Positions 26,130 through 36,555 are shown, numbered from the stretch's first letter. The stretch: DNA of 64,000 nt from Streptomyces sp. ISL-94 (GCF_018614075.1 NZ_JAGGOZ010000013.1:1-64000), one strand, 5' to 3'. Numbers and translations: made by a program. The notes: generated from the letters alone by a model not told the origin.

Positions 26130-26882
26130 GTGAGCAGCCAGGTGGAGGACGGGATCGGTGGCGGGCGCTACCGCCGCGAGGACGTGGCGCGGGCGGCCGG
26201 CGTGAAGGTGCGCAACCTGCGCTACTACCAGGAACGCGGGCTGCTGCCGCCGCCGCGCCGGGAGGGCCGGATCGCCTGGTACTCCGACGACCACCTGACC
26301 CGGCTGCGCCTGATCAGCGACCTGCTGGGGCGCGGCTACACGGTCAACGGCATCGCCGAGCTGCTGCACGCGTGGGAGGACGGCGGCGGCCTGTCACAAC
26401 TGCTGGGCCTGGAACGGGAGATGACCCGGGACTGGGTGCAGGAGGAGCCGGTCACGATGACCCGGGCCGAGCTGCGGGAGCTGTTCGGGCCGACGGCCAC
26501 GGCCGAGGACACCCGGCGCGCGGCGGAGCTCGGGTACGTGACGGTCGACGGGGACCTGGTCACGCATCCGAGCCGCAGGCTGCTGGAGGCGACGCTGACG
26601 CTGGTGCGGCAGGGGGTGCCGCTGGCCGAGATCCTGGATGCGGGGGACTTCGTACAGGTGCAGGCGGCCGCGCTCGCGGACCGGTTCGTCGGGCTGTTCC
26701 GGCGCCATGTGATCGGTACGCAAGGGCTGGAGCGACTTTCGGCCGCACAGCTCCAGCACATCACGGCGGCGGTGGCGGCGCTGAGGCCGGTGGCCGGTGA
26801 GGTGGTGGCCACGGAGTTCGCGCGGGCGATGGCGCGCCGGGTGGACGTGGAGGTCGCCGAACTGCTGCGTACGGAGCAGTAG
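26130..26882 (+). CDS. MerR family transcriptional regulator
   Basis: 250 aa. The N-terminal winged helix reads YRREDVARAAGVKVRNLRYY followed by QERGLLPPPRREGRIAWYSD, a textbook MerR DNA-binding domain at about 10-80. The long C-terminal effector region (about 90-250) lacks the metal-binding Cys cluster of metal sensors, so a small-molecule or protein signal is more likely. The GTG start has no Shine-Dalgarno, but TACACT (26117-26122) ends 7 nt before it, as in leaderless promoters. It sits 54 bp after the methyltransferase and 107 bp before the DUF6230 operon, which it could control. Confidence 0.85.
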   Translation: MSSQVEDGIGGGRYRREDVARAAGVKVRNLRYYQERGLLPPPRREGRIAWYSDDHLTRLRLISDLLGRGYTVNGIAELLHAWEDGGGLSQLLGLEREMTRDWVQEEPVTMTRAELRELFGPTATAEDTRRAAELGYVTVDGDLVTHPSRRLLEATLTLVRQGVPLAEILDAGDFVQVQAAALADRFVGLFRRHVIGTQGLERLSAAQLQHITAAVAALRPVAGEVVATEFARAMARRVDVEVAELLRTEQ

Positions 26883-26914
26883 GAGTCGGCCGAAAAGGTG
26901 CGCTCGCACAACCT

Positions 26915-26932
26915 TGCCAACCACCATTGGCA
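26915..26932. promoter_or_regulatory. Inverted repeat upstream of the DUF6230 operon
   Basis: TGCCAA-CCACCA-TTGGCA: perfect 6-bp arms with a 6-bp spacer, ending 57 bp before the DUF6230 start. It lies between the MerR gene and the operon and is a reasonable operator candidate for the MerR product or a global regulator. Confidence 0.45.
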
Positions 26933-26989
26933 CTCTTACATTCAACTCGTCGGTAACAACGGTGCACAGCCGAAATAAGGGACGATCTC

Positions 26990-28703
<1,714 letters not shown>

Positions 28704-28715
28704 ACCCCCACGCGT

Positions 28716-28755
28716 GCGGCCCGCCCCCCGGAGCGCGTCCGGGGCGGCGGGCCGC
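28716..28755. terminator. Hairpin after the DUF6230 operon
   Basis: GCGGCCCGCC-CCCCGGA pairs with TCCGGGGCGGCGGGCCGC around GCGCG, a 17-bp stem with one bulged base. It lies between the converging ends at 28703 and 28800, so it can serve both strands. Confidence 0.65.
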
Positions 28756-28799
28756 TCGGCTGCGCCAGACACCGTCTGGCCCGACCCGGACCGCAGCAG

Positions 28800-29567
28800 C
28801 TACCGGCGGGCGACGACCACCCGGTAATGGGTCGTCAGACGCCCGTCCCCGCCCAGGACATGGAAGGCGACGGCGGGCGGCTCGTCGAGGTGGACGTGGT
28901 GGTCGGGCCCCGTCTGGGTCTCCCACGGGAGCCGCAGGGTGGAGACCACGCCCGGCGCCACCAGCAGCGGCCGCCCCGCGAAGGTGGTCGCTGCCGCGGT
29001 GTGGGCGTGCCCGCACAGGAAGGCCGTGAGGTGGGGGTGGCGTTCGGCCAGCGCCGCCAGCCGCTCCTCGCCGAACTGCCGGATGTCGTCGACGTACGGG
29101 GTGTGCAGCGGGACCGGCGGGTGGTGGAAGGCGACCAGCACCGGGGTCTCCCGGGGCGTGTCGGCCAGTACGCCGTCCAGCCAGCCGAGCGTGGACTCCT
29201 CCAGCAGGCCGTGGTCCTCGCCGGGTACGGACGAGTCGCACACCGCGAGGACGAAGCCGTCCCCGCGCAGCACTTGGTCGACCGGCTGCGCGGACGCCGC
29301 GGCGCCCTCCCCCCGCATCCCCTGCCGGAAGGCGATCCGCTCGTCGTGGTTGCCGGGGCTGACGACCAACGGGTGCCGCGAGCGCAGCAGTTTGACGGCT
29401 TCCTCGTACTCGGCGGGGGCGCCGCGGTCGGCTATGTCCCCGCTCACCAGAACGGCGTCCAGGTCGTACGGAAGGCTGTCGAGGTACTCCATGACGGCGC
29501 GGGTGCGGTCGGCGGCCCGCGCGCCGCCGTCGAGATGGACATCGCTGAGGTGGGCGATCACGATCAC
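28800..29567 (-). CDS. Metallophosphoesterase (cyclic nucleotide phosphodiesterase-like)
   Basis: 255 aa with all calcineurin-type metal motifs in order: AHLSDVHLD near residue 5 (Asp, His), LVSGDIADRG near 40 (Asp), SPGNHDER near 72 (Asn, His), VAFHHPPV near 145 (His) and CGHAHTAA near 190 (two His). This is the class III phosphodiesterase (CpdA/Icc-like) layout, with a dimetal centre hydrolysing phosphodiesters; cyclic nucleotides are a possible substrate. GTG 29567 is preferred over GTG 29561 for the AAGGAG further upstream. It is divergent from the HAD gene. Confidence 0.87.
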   Translation of the reverse strand: MIVIAHLSDVHLDGGARAADRTRAVMEYLDSLPYDLDAVLVSGDIADRGAPAEYEEAVKLLRSRHPLVVSPGNHDERIAFRQGMRGEGAAASAQPVDQVLRGDGFVLAVCDSSVPGEDHGLLEESTLGWLDGVLADTPRETPVLVAFHHPPVPLHTPYVDDIRQFGEERLAALAERHPHLTAFLCGHAHTAAATTFAGRPLLVAPGVVSTLRLPWETQTGPDHHVHLDEPPAVAFHVLGGDGRLTTHYRVVVARR

Positions 29568-29598
29568 GAGCGGTGTACTCCTTCGTCTCTGGTCCAGA

Positions 29599-29612
29599 GA
29601 GGTGATCACCTC
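29599..29612. promoter_or_regulatory. 14-bp perfect palindrome before the metallophosphoesterase
   Basis: GAGGTGATCACCTC, a perfect dyad 32 bp upstream of GTG 29567. Position and symmetry suggest a repressor operator on the promoter of the metallophosphoesterase. The regulator is unknown. Confidence 0.45.
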
Positions 29613-29714
29613 ATTCAACAGGGTGCTCGCGCGGTGAGGGAGGCCCGGTGAAAGAGCCCCGTGCGCGCTCTCCCGGCGGATCCGGCCCAAAGGACGCACC
29701 CCTATGCTGCGGGG

Positions 29715-30365
29715 ATGATCAAGCCGATTGAACTCGTGATATTCGACTGCGACGGTGTGCTGGTCGACAGCGAACGCATCGCGGTACGCGTCCAAGTCGC
29801 CCTGGGAGCGGAGTTGGGGTGGCCGCTCACCGAGCAGGAGATCATCGACCGGTTCATCGGGCGGTCGGGCACCTCCATCCGCGAGCAGGTGGGCGCCCGG
29901 CTCGGCGACGTGACCGCCGCCCTCTGGTGGGAGCGGTTCGAGCAGCTGCACCGCGAGGCCGTCGATGCCGGCCTGGCCCCCGTCGAGGGGCTGCCCGAGG
30001 CACTCGACGCGATCACCCTGCCGACCTGCGTGGCCTCCAGCGGCTCCCACGAGAAGATGCGCCACACCCTGGGCCACACCGGCCTCTACGCACGCTTCGC
30101 GGGCCGCATCCACAGTGCCGCCGAGGTCCGCCGCGGCAAGCCCGCCCCGGACCTGTTCCTGCACGCCGCACGGCAGATGGGCGTCGACCCGGCGGCGTGT
30201 GCGGTGGTCGAGGACAGCCTGCCCGGTGTCCAGGCCGCCCGCGCCGCCGGCATGCGGGCCTTCGGCTACGCCGGCGGGCTGACCCCGGCCGAGCGGCTCG
30301 AAGGCGCCGGCACCGTCGTGTTCCGCGACATGCGCGAGCTGCCGGCCCTCCTCGCCGCAGCCTGA
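29715..30365 (+). CDS. HAD family phosphatase (beta-phosphoglucomutase-like)
   Basis: 216 aa of HAD subfamily IA. Motif I is FDCDGVLVDSE (nucleophile Asp and acid/base Asp), motif II lies in VASSGSHEKM, motif III uses Lys in RRGKPAPDLF, and motif IV is VVEDSLPGVQAARAAGM. The helical cap (about 25-85) is of the beta-phosphoglucomutase/phosphatase type. The substrate is probably a small phosphorylated sugar or similar metabolite. There is no Shine-Dalgarno; TATGCT (29703-29708) ends 6 nt before ATG, suggesting a leaderless mRNA. It converges with the flavoprotein gene 22 bp away. Confidence 0.87.
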   Translation: MIKPIELVIFDCDGVLVDSERIAVRVQVALGAELGWPLTEQEIIDRFIGRSGTSIREQVGARLGDVTAALWWERFEQLHREAVDAGLAPVEGLPEALDAITLPTCVASSGSHEKMRHTLGHTGLYARFAGRIHSAAEVRRGKPAPDLFLHAARQMGVDPAACAVVEDSLPGVQAARAAGMRAFGYAGGLTPAERLEGAGTVVFRDMRELPALLAAA

Positions 30366-30387
30366 CGGCCACACGGCGGCCGTCGGC

Positions 30388-31842
30388 CTACCCCCGGTAC
30401 TCCTCCAGCAGGCGCAGCCAGATCTCGCTGATCGTGGGGAAGGCGGGAACCGCGTGCCACAGCCGCGCGATCGGGACCTCCGCCGCGACGGCGACGGTGG
30501 CCGAGTGGAGCAGTTCGGCGGCGCCCGGGCCCACGAAGGTGGCGCCGAGGAGGACCTCGCGGTCCAGGTCGACGACCATCCGGGCCCGGCCGCGGTAGCC
30601 GTCGGCGTACAGCCCGGCGCCCGAGACCTTGGACAGGTCGTAGTCGACGGCGCGCACCCGGTGGCCGGCCCGTTCCGCCTCGGCCAGGCCGAGGCCGACG
30701 GCGGCCGCCTCCGGGTCGGTGAAGACCACCTGCGGGAGGGCCAGGGTGTCGGCGGTCGCCGCGTGCGCGCCCCAGCGGCCGCTGTCGGCTTCGGCCCCCG
30801 ACGAGGCGCCGCCGGCCGCGCGGGCGGCCGCGCGGGCGGCGATGGCGGCGCCCGCGATCCGGGCCTGGTACTTGCCCTGGTGAGTGAGGAGCGCGCGGTG
30901 GTTGACGTCCCCGACGGCGTACAGCCAGTCGTGCCCCGGCACCCGGCAGCTCTCGTCGACCCCGATCCACTCGCCCGGGGCGAGCCCCAGCGTGTCCAGC
31001 CCGATGTCCTCGGTCCGCGGCGCCCGGCCCGTCGCCATCAGCAGCTCGTCGCCGACCAGGGTCTCGCCGCCCTCCAGCACCACGGTGACGGGCCCGGTCG
31101 AGCCGTCCCGTACGACCGCCTCGACCGCCGCTCCCGTACGCACCACCGCGCCGGCCTCGCGCAGCGCGTCGGCGACCAGCTCGCCCGCGAAGGGCTCCAT
31201 GCGCGGCAGCAGCCGGGAGCCGCGGACGAGTACGGTGACCTGAGATCCGAGGCCCTGCCAAGCGGTCGCCATCTCGGCGGCCACCACCGAGCCGCCCACG
31301 ATCAGCAGTCTGCCGGGGACCTCCTGGGCGGAGGTCGCCTCCCGGCTGGTCCACGGGCGGGCCCCGGTGATGCCGGGCAGTGCGGGGATCACGGCCCGCG
31401 AGCCGGTGGCGACCACCACCGCGTGCCGGGCGGACAGCACGTGGTGCTCGCCCTCGGGGCTGGTCACGGAGACCTTGCGGATCCCGTAGAGCCGGCCGTG
31501 GCCGCGGTACAGGTGGGCGCCGATCGAGTCGAGCCAGTCGGCCTGGCCGTCGTCCTTCCAGCTGCCGGTCCAGTAGTCGCGGTGCGCGAACACCGCCGCC
31601 GGGTCCAGCGGACCCCGGGCGGCGGCCGCCAGTCCCGGCACCCGGCGGGCATCGGCCCGGGCCAGCACGGGGCGCAGCAGGGCCTTGCTCGGGACGCAGG
31701 CCCAGTAGGAGCACTCGCCGCCCACGAGCTCGCTCTCCACCAGGGCCGTGCTCAGCCCGGCGGCGCGGGTCCGGTCGGCGATGTTCTCGCCGGCCGGCCC
31801 CCCACCGAGCACCACGACGTCGTACTCCACGGCTTCGGTCAT
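30388..31842 (-). CDS. Flavin-dependent disulfide-reductase family protein lacking the C-terminal catalytic His
   Basis: 484 aa of the pyridine nucleotide-disulfide oxidoreductase family. FAD-binding GGGPAGENIA lies near residue 15. The redox pair is in GGECSYWACVPSKALL (Cys-x4-Cys, about 45-50), NAD(P) binding uses a GGSVVAAEMATAW-type helix (about 180), and AVGDVNHRALLTH is the second FAD motif. Classic lipoamide dehydrogenases and glutathione reductases end with HPTxSE, where His is the acid-base. Here the same place reads AFPTISE, so that His is replaced by Phe. A quinone or other non-disulfide acceptor is therefore possible. GTG 31857 is an alternative start. Confidence 0.82.
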   Translation of the reverse strand: MTEAVEYDVVVLGGGPAGENIADRTRAAGLSTALVESELVGGECSYWACVPSKALLRPVLARADARRVPGLAAAARGPLDPAAVFAHRDYWTGSWKDDGQADWLDSIGAHLYRGHGRLYGIRKVSVTSPEGEHHVLSARHAVVVATGSRAVIPALPGITGARPWTSREATSAQEVPGRLLIVGGSVVAAEMATAWQGLGSQVTVLVRGSRLLPRMEPFAGELVADALREAGAVVRTGAAVEAVVRDGSTGPVTVVLEGGETLVGDELLMATGRAPRTEDIGLDTLGLAPGEWIGVDESCRVPGHDWLYAVGDVNHRALLTHQGKYQARIAGAAIAARAAARAAGGASSGAEADSGRWGAHAATADTLALPQVVFTDPEAAAVGLGLAEAERAGHRVRAVDYDLSKVSGAGLYADGYRGRARMVVDLDREVLLGATFVGPGAAELLHSATVAVAAEVPIARLWHAVPAFPTISEIWLRLLEEYRG

Positions 31843-31883
31843 ACGGGCCAGTGTCACCGCCCGGCCGCGCCCGCGTCACGCAC

Positions 31884-32288
31884 TCAGGCCTCCGGCGTGC
31901 CGGGCTCCGAGCCCGACTCCCCCGCGGCCTGCTGTCCGGCGGCGATCTTCGCGCGCACCTCGTCCATGTCGAGCGCCCGGGCCTGCCCGATCAGGTCGGT
32001 CAGCGCCGCCTCCGGCAGCGCGCCGGGCTGGGCGAAGATGGCCACCTGGTCCCGGACGATCATCAGGGTCGGGATCGAGGTGATCTGGAAGGCCCCGGCC
32101 AGCTCCTGCTGCGCCTCGGTGTCGACCTTCGCGAAGACCAGGTCGGGATGGGCCTGCGACGCCCTTTCGAAGACGGGCGCGAACTGCAGGCACGGCCGGC
32201 ACCAGCCCGCCCAGAAGTCGATCAGCACGAACGGGTTCTCGCTGACCGTCTGGTCGAAGTTTTCCTTGGTGAGCTCGACTGTAGCCAC
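31884..32288 (-). CDS. Thioredoxin
   Basis: 134 aa. The thioredoxin fold is complete: VELTKENFDQTV, then DFWAGWCRPCLQFAP with the redox centre WCRPC (about residues 32-36), VDTEAQQELAGAF and the cis-Pro loop ITSIPTLMI. The active-site dipeptide is Arg-Pro rather than the commoner Gly-Pro, which would shift redox potential. An extra acidic/Ser/Gly tail of about 25 residues follows the fold. GTG 32288 is chosen for AGGAGGT upstream. It lies between the flavoprotein and dehydrogenase genes on the same strand and may share their transcript. Confidence 0.87.
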   Translation of the reverse strand: MATVELTKENFDQTVSENPFVLIDFWAGWCRPCLQFAPVFERASQAHPDLVFAKVDTEAQQELAGAFQITSIPTLMIVRDQVAIFAQPGALPEAALTDLIGQARALDMDEVRAKIAAGQQAAGESGSEPGTPEA

Positions 32289-32344
32289 GGTGTCCAGACC
32301 TCCTGATAGAGCCGTCTGCTCCTTGAACGATCGGCCTGGCCCCA

Positions 32345-33808
32345 TCATTCCGAGGCGGGCCGGACGGCCTGGAACGGGTGGCCGGCGGGAGTGGTGCGGG
32401 CCGTGGTCCAGCGCAGTTCCGTGAAGGCGTCCAGGTTCGCCTCGCCGCCGAAGCGGGCGCCCGTGCCGGAGGCGCCGACCCCGCCGAAGGGGGCCACCGC
32501 CTCGTCGTTGACGGTCTGGTCGTTGATGTGCGCGATCCCGGTCGGGATCCGCTCGGCCAGGTCCAGCCCGCGCCCCGCGTCACGCGTCACGATCCCGAGG
32601 GAGAGCCCGTACGGGCCCGCCGAGGCGAGCTCGACCGCCTCCTCCTCCGTCGCGAAGGACCGTACGGGCGCGACCGGGCCGAAGACCTCCTCCGCATAGG
32701 CGGGGGTGTCGTCGGCGACTTCCGCCAGCACGGTCGGGCGGTAGAAGAGGTCCCGGTGGGTGCCGCCCGCGACGAGTTTGGCGCCCTGCCCGGTGCTCGC
32801 CTGCACCAGGGCGTGTACGCGCTCCAGCTGGTCGCGGTCGATCAGCGGGCCCAGGTGGACCTGCTCGCGGTACGGGTCCCCCACCGCCAGCTCCTCGGCC
32901 CGCGCGGCGAGCCGTTCCACGTACTCGTCGTACAGCGAGGCGTGCACGAGGTGGCGTCCGGCGGTCATGCAGATCTGGCCCTGGTGGAAGAAGGAGCCCC
33001 AGGAGGCCTGGGCGACGGCGGCCTCGACATCGGCGTCGCGGAGCACGACGAGCGCGGAGTTGCCGCCCAATTCCAGGTGTGCACGCGTGAGGTGACGGCC
33101 CGCCAGCTCGCCGACCATACGCCCGGTGGCGGTGGAACCGGTGAAGGACACCACCCGGACGCGCGGGTCGGCGACCACCGCGGCCCCGGTCCCGGCGCCC
33201 CCGGGCAGGACGTGCAGCAGCCCGCCCGGCAGCCCGGCGGCGGCGAAGACCGCGGCGAGGGCTAGCCCGCCGCTGACGGCGGTCCGGCGGTCCGGCTTGA
33301 GCAGCACCGCGTTGCCGAGCGCCAGGGCCGGCGCGACCGAGCGGATCGACAGGATCAGCGGGGCGTTGAACGGGGCCACGACTCCGACCACCCCGGCCGG
33401 CACCCGGCGGGTGAAGGACAGCCGGGGCGCCTCGCTGGGCAGCACCTGCCCGGTCGGGCGCGAGGCCAGCGCTGCGGCCTCGTAGCACTCCTGCGCGGCG
33501 ACGTGCAGCTCGAAGGCGGCCTTGCCGGGTATCGAGCCGGACTCCCGCACCAGCCACTCGCCCAGCTCGTCGGCGTGCGCCGCGAACAGGTCCCCGGCGC
33601 GGCGCAGCACGGCCGCCCGCTCGATGTGGGTGGCACGCGCCCAGTCGCGCTGGGCGGCCTCGGCCCGTACGGCGGCCTCCGTGACGTCGGCGGGCGCGGC
33701 CAGGTCGATGGTGGCGAGGGTACGGCCGGTGGCGGGTTCGACGACCGGGGCGGCGCCGCCGGTGAGGGTGGGTCCGTCCTGCCAGAGCGTCGGGTCGAGG
33801 AGCGGCAT
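32345..33808 (-). CDS. Aldehyde dehydrogenase, benzaldehyde/vanillin type
   Basis: 487-aa NAD(P)-dependent aldehyde dehydrogenase. Key residues: Asn in VVAPFNAPL (oxyanion hole), Lys in VLLKPDRRT (cofactor), the FTGSTATGR loop, the general base Glu in HLELGGNSAL, and the catalytic Cys in HQGQICMTAGRH. The wording (RRVPAGVVGVVAPFNAPLIL, FFHQGQICM) is closest to benzaldehyde/vanillin dehydrogenases, which oxidise aromatic aldehydes to acids. The adjacent thiolase on the same strand fits catabolism of aromatic acids. ATG 33808 follows GGAGGCC. Confidence 0.85.
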   Translation of the reverse strand: MPLLDPTLWQDGPTLTGGAAPVVEPATGRTLATIDLAAPADVTEAAVRAEAAQRDWARATHIERAAVLRRAGDLFAAHADELGEWLVRESGSIPGKAAFELHVAAQECYEAAALASRPTGQVLPSEAPRLSFTRRVPAGVVGVVAPFNAPLILSIRSVAPALALGNAVLLKPDRRTAVSGGLALAAVFAAAGLPGGLLHVLPGGAGTGAAVVADPRVRVVSFTGSTATGRMVGELAGRHLTRAHLELGGNSALVVLRDADVEAAVAQASWGSFFHQGQICMTAGRHLVHASLYDEYVERLAARAEELAVGDPYREQVHLGPLIDRDQLERVHALVQASTGQGAKLVAGGTHRDLFYRPTVLAEVADDTPAYAEEVFGPVAPVRSFATEEEAVELASAGPYGLSLGIVTRDAGRGLDLAERIPTGIAHINDQTVNDEAVAPFGGVGASGTGARFGGEANLDAFTELRWTTARTTPAGHPFQAVRPASE

Positions 33809-33894
33809 GGCGCGGGGCCTCCGGGTGGGGATGGGCGTGGCGGGGGGCGGCAGCATGCGCCATCGTGCCAGACCGAAGGCTCCACTTCTGTTCA

Positions 33895-33900
33895 GTTATA
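33895..33900 (-). promoter_or_regulatory. Candidate -10 element for the aldehyde dehydrogenase
   Basis: TATAAC on the minus strand, about 87 nt upstream of ATG 33808, in an AT-rich patch that stands out in the 178-bp gap after the thiolase gene. No good -35 is paired with it, so an activated promoter is possible. Confidence 0.3.
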
Positions 33901-33986
33901 GGGCAGTTGACAAGCGACAGTGACCGGAAACGATCGACGCCTCCCCGTTCGCTGCCGCTCGCACCCAACCCGCCGAGGAGGCGGGC

Positions 33987-35186
33987 TCAGCGCTCCAGGA
34001 CGAGCGCGATGCCCTGCCCGACGCCGATGCACAGCGCCGCCATGCCGGTCCCGGAACCCGCCGCGGCCAGCTGGTGCGCGACCGCCCCGGCCAGCCGGGC
34101 CCCGGAGGCACCGAGCGGGTGGCCGATCGCGATGGCGCCGCCGCGCGGGTTGACCACGGCCGGGTCGAGCTCCGGCCATGCGGCCAGGCAGCCCAACGCC
34201 TGTGCGGCAAAAGCCTCGTTGAGCTCGAAGGCGGCCAGGTCGCCGAGCGAGCGCCCGGCCTTGGCCAGCGCCCGCTCGACGGCGTCCACCGGGCCCAGGC
34301 CGAACAGCTGCGGCTCGATGCCGGTGACGGCCGAGGCGCTGATCCGGGCGAGAGGCTCCCGGCCGGTGGCCGCCAGCCCCGCCTCGTCGGTGAGCAGCAG
34401 GGCGGCGGCGCCGTCGTTGAGCGGGGAGGCGTTGCCGGCCGTCACCGTGCCGCTGCCGTCCGTCCGGAAGGCGGGCTTGAGGCGGGCCAGCGCCTCGGGG
34501 GTGGATCCCTCGCGGATGCACTCGTCGCGCACCAGGTCCACCCCGGCGTACGGCACGACCTCGTCGTCGTACAGCCCCGCCGCCCAGGCGGCCGCCGCCT
34601 TCCGGTGGCTCTCCAGGGCGAAGGCGTCCTGCGCCTCGCGCGTGATCCCGTGCTTGTCGGCGACGAGTTCGGCGCCCTCGCCGAGCGAGCCGGTCCACTC
34701 CGCGGGCATGCGCGGGTTGGTCATCCGCCAGCCGAGGGTGGTGGACCACATCTGCTGGTGGCCCGCGGGGAAGGCCCGTTCGGGCTTCTGCACCACCCAG
34801 GGGGCGCGGCTCATCGACTCGACGCCGCCCGCGATGGCGACGGAGGCGTCGCCGAGGGCGATGGCGCGGGCCGCCTGGATCACGGCTTCCAGGCCGGAGC
34901 CGCAGAGCCGGTTGACGGTGGCCCCGGGGACGCTCACCGGCAGTCCGGCCAGCAGCACGGCCATGCGGGCCACGTCGCGGTTGTCCTCGCCCGCGCCGTT
35001 GGCGTCGCCGAAGACCACGTCGTCGATGCGCGCGGGATCGAGGTCCGGCGTACGGTCCACCAGCGCGCGCACCACGTGCGCGGCGAGGTCGTCCGGCCGG
35101 ACCCCGGCGAAGGCACCGCCGAACTTGCCGATCGGGGTGCGGACGGCGTCGACGACGTAGACGTCGCGGACGGTGCGGATGCTCAT
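33987..35186 (-). CDS. Acetyl-CoA acetyltransferase / beta-ketoadipyl-CoA-type thiolase
   Basis: 399 aa of thiolase family II. The nucleophile Cys is in NRLCGSGLEAV (about residue 90), the catalytic His in GHPLGASGAR and the second Cys in CIGVGQG. The N-terminal AVRTPIGKFGGAFAGVRPDD and the NPRGGAIAIGHPLG wording fit both acetoacetyl-CoA thiolases and PcaF. Next to the benzaldehyde-type dehydrogenase, a beta-ketoadipate role is attractive, but no other pca gene is present here. The ATG follows AGGAGAG. It could instead serve in fatty-acid or polyhydroxyalkanoate metabolism. Confidence 0.87.
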   Translation of the reverse strand: MSIRTVRDVYVVDAVRTPIGKFGGAFAGVRPDDLAAHVVRALVDRTPDLDPARIDDVVFGDANGAGEDNRDVARMAVLLAGLPVSVPGATVNRLCGSGLEAVIQAARAIALGDASVAIAGGVESMSRAPWVVQKPERAFPAGHQQMWSTTLGWRMTNPRMPAEWTGSLGEGAELVADKHGITREAQDAFALESHRKAAAAWAAGLYDDEVVPYAGVDLVRDECIREGSTPEALARLKPAFRTDGSGTVTAGNASPLNDGAAALLLTDEAGLAATGREPLARISASAVTGIEPQLFGLGPVDAVERALAKAGRSLGDLAAFELNEAFAAQALGCLAAWPELDPAVVNPRGGAIAIGHPLGASGARLAGAVAHQLAAAGSGTGMAALCIGVGQGIALVLER

Positions 35187-35389
35187 GGGTCTCTCCTGGG
35201 CGGATCCGTACGGGCGGTGGCGCATCGGTGCCGGTGTGTGCACCGGGAGACGCCGCCGGGCGCGCCTGGTGGGGCGCGCCCGCAGTCTCCGTCCGCACGT
35301 CACCGCCTGTCAACGGCCCCCTGGCGGCGGCGACCCGGGTCGCGGCGCTCAGGGCCCGGCCGGGCCGGCCGCGGGTTGGCGAGCCGGGG

Positions 35390-35421
35390 CCGGCCGAGTC
35401 GCGGCCCGGCCGAGTCGCGGC
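35390..35421. repeat. Tandem 16-bp direct repeat
   Basis: Two adjacent perfect copies of CCGGCCGAGTCGCGGC (35390-35405 and 35406-35421) just beyond the stop of the LacI-type gene. It is probably a slippage duplication; each copy can also form part of a GC-rich hairpin. Confidence 0.6.
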
Positions 35422-35439
35422 GCGGCCGCCCCGCCGTCG

Positions 35440-36486
35440 TCAGGTCGACTCGCGCCCGATGGCCGCGGCCGCCATCAGGTCGTACCGCTCCGTGGCCTCC
35501 GAGGGCTCGCGCACCGCGTGGTCCACCAGCGACGCCAAGTGGTCGCCGGTCGGCAGCTCGATCTGCACCGTGCTCAGCCGCGGCCGCAGCAGCCGTCCGA
35601 GGAGCAGGTCGTCGGCGCCGATGACGGCGACGTCCTCGGGGACGCGCAGCCCCTCGTCCTGCAAGGCCCGCATCAGCAGCATCGCGTACTCGTCGTTGTA
35701 CGCGAAGACCGCGTCCAGCCCGAGCCCGCGCCAGCGGGCCGCGAGCGCCGCGGCCGAGTCCTCGGAGTAGGCCATGGGGAGGGCCTCCACCTCGGCGCCG
35801 GCCACCGAGCGGGCACCCGCCAGCCGGGGCGCGGAGAACAGCTCCAGCCCCTCCTCCTCGGGCACGACCACGCCGATCCGCCGCCGGCCGCGCTCGACCA
35901 GGTGGGCGGCGGCCCGTGCGCCGACCTCCTCCTGGTTCATGACCAGCGCGTGTGCCCCCGGCACGCCGACCGGGCCCATGGTGATCACTGCGCGGGCCCC
36001 GGCCCGCTTGAGTGTGGCGACGTTGCGCGCGGAGAGCGTGATCTCGCCGAGGGAGATCACCGCCACCGGACGCAGCTCCGCCCAGGCGCGGGCGGCCTCG
36101 TCGCCGGTGAGCCCGAGGCTCCCGTACTGGACCACCGTGTAGTCGAGGCGGCGCAGGGCCCGTTCGAGTTCGTTGAGGAAGCCGCTGTACAGCGGCCCGA
36201 TCGGCACGTGGGAGGTGGGCAGCAGCACGATACGGGTGTGCCCGGCGCGCAGGCTGCGGGCGGCCGCGTGCGGGACGTACCCGAGCTCCTCGGCGGCCTC
36301 GCGGACCTTGCGGCGGGTCGGCTCGCTGATGCGGACGGCTTTCGCGTTGTTCAGCACGTACGAGACCGTGGCGCGCGAAACGCCCGCGAGACGGGCCACG
36401 TCGGCGCTGGTGGGCACCGGGGGCGGCGGCGCGGCGGTCCCGGAGGCCCGTGTCGGCGGCTTCGGTGTTTTCGATGACTGAGACAT
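35440..36486 (-). CDS. LacI family transcriptional regulator
   Basis: 348 aa. A Pro/Ala-rich leader of about 25 residues precedes the LacI headpiece (TSADVARLAGVSRATVSYVL, hinge helix AAARSLRAGHT). The periplasmic-binding-like core follows (LPTSHVPIGPLYSGFLNELE, AVFAYNDEYAMLLMRAL, DVAVIGADD). The ligand is probably a sugar or related small molecule. The gene is divergent from an MFS transporter, with a large dyad in between. This is the standard layout for LacI-controlled uptake. The start has only a weak ribosome site. Confidence 0.87.
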   Translation of the reverse strand: MSQSSKTPKPPTRASGTAAPPPPVPTSADVARLAGVSRATVSYVLNNAKAVRISEPTRRKVREAAEELGYVPHAAARSLRAGHTRIVLLPTSHVPIGPLYSGFLNELERALRRLDYTVVQYGSLGLTGDEAARAWAELRPVAVISLGEITLSARNVATLKRAGARAVITMGPVGVPGAHALVMNQEEVGARAAAHLVERGRRRIGVVVPEEEGLELFSAPRLAGARSVAGAEVEALPMAYSEDSAAALAARWRGLGLDAVFAYNDEYAMLLMRALQDEGLRVPEDVAVIGADDLLLGRLLRPRLSTVQIELPTGDHLASLVDHAVREPSEATERYDLMAAAAIGREST

Positions 36487-36555
36487 TGCCGTGGCATCTT
36501 TCCAGACCGGTTGCGCCCGGGGGCTAGCGGATGGCGTGAAACGAGTGCTACACAG

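Noticed and set aside
28800-30374. Metallophosphoesterase frame extended to about 524 codons
   Set aside because: The upstream part lies antisense to the HAD gene and lacks homology; the phosphoesterase motif begins a few residues after GTG 29567.
33987-35186. Complete beta-ketoadipate pathway around the thiolase
   Set aside because: Only the thiolase and a benzaldehyde-type dehydrogenase are present; no pcaIJ, pcaGH or regulator of that pathway is nearby.
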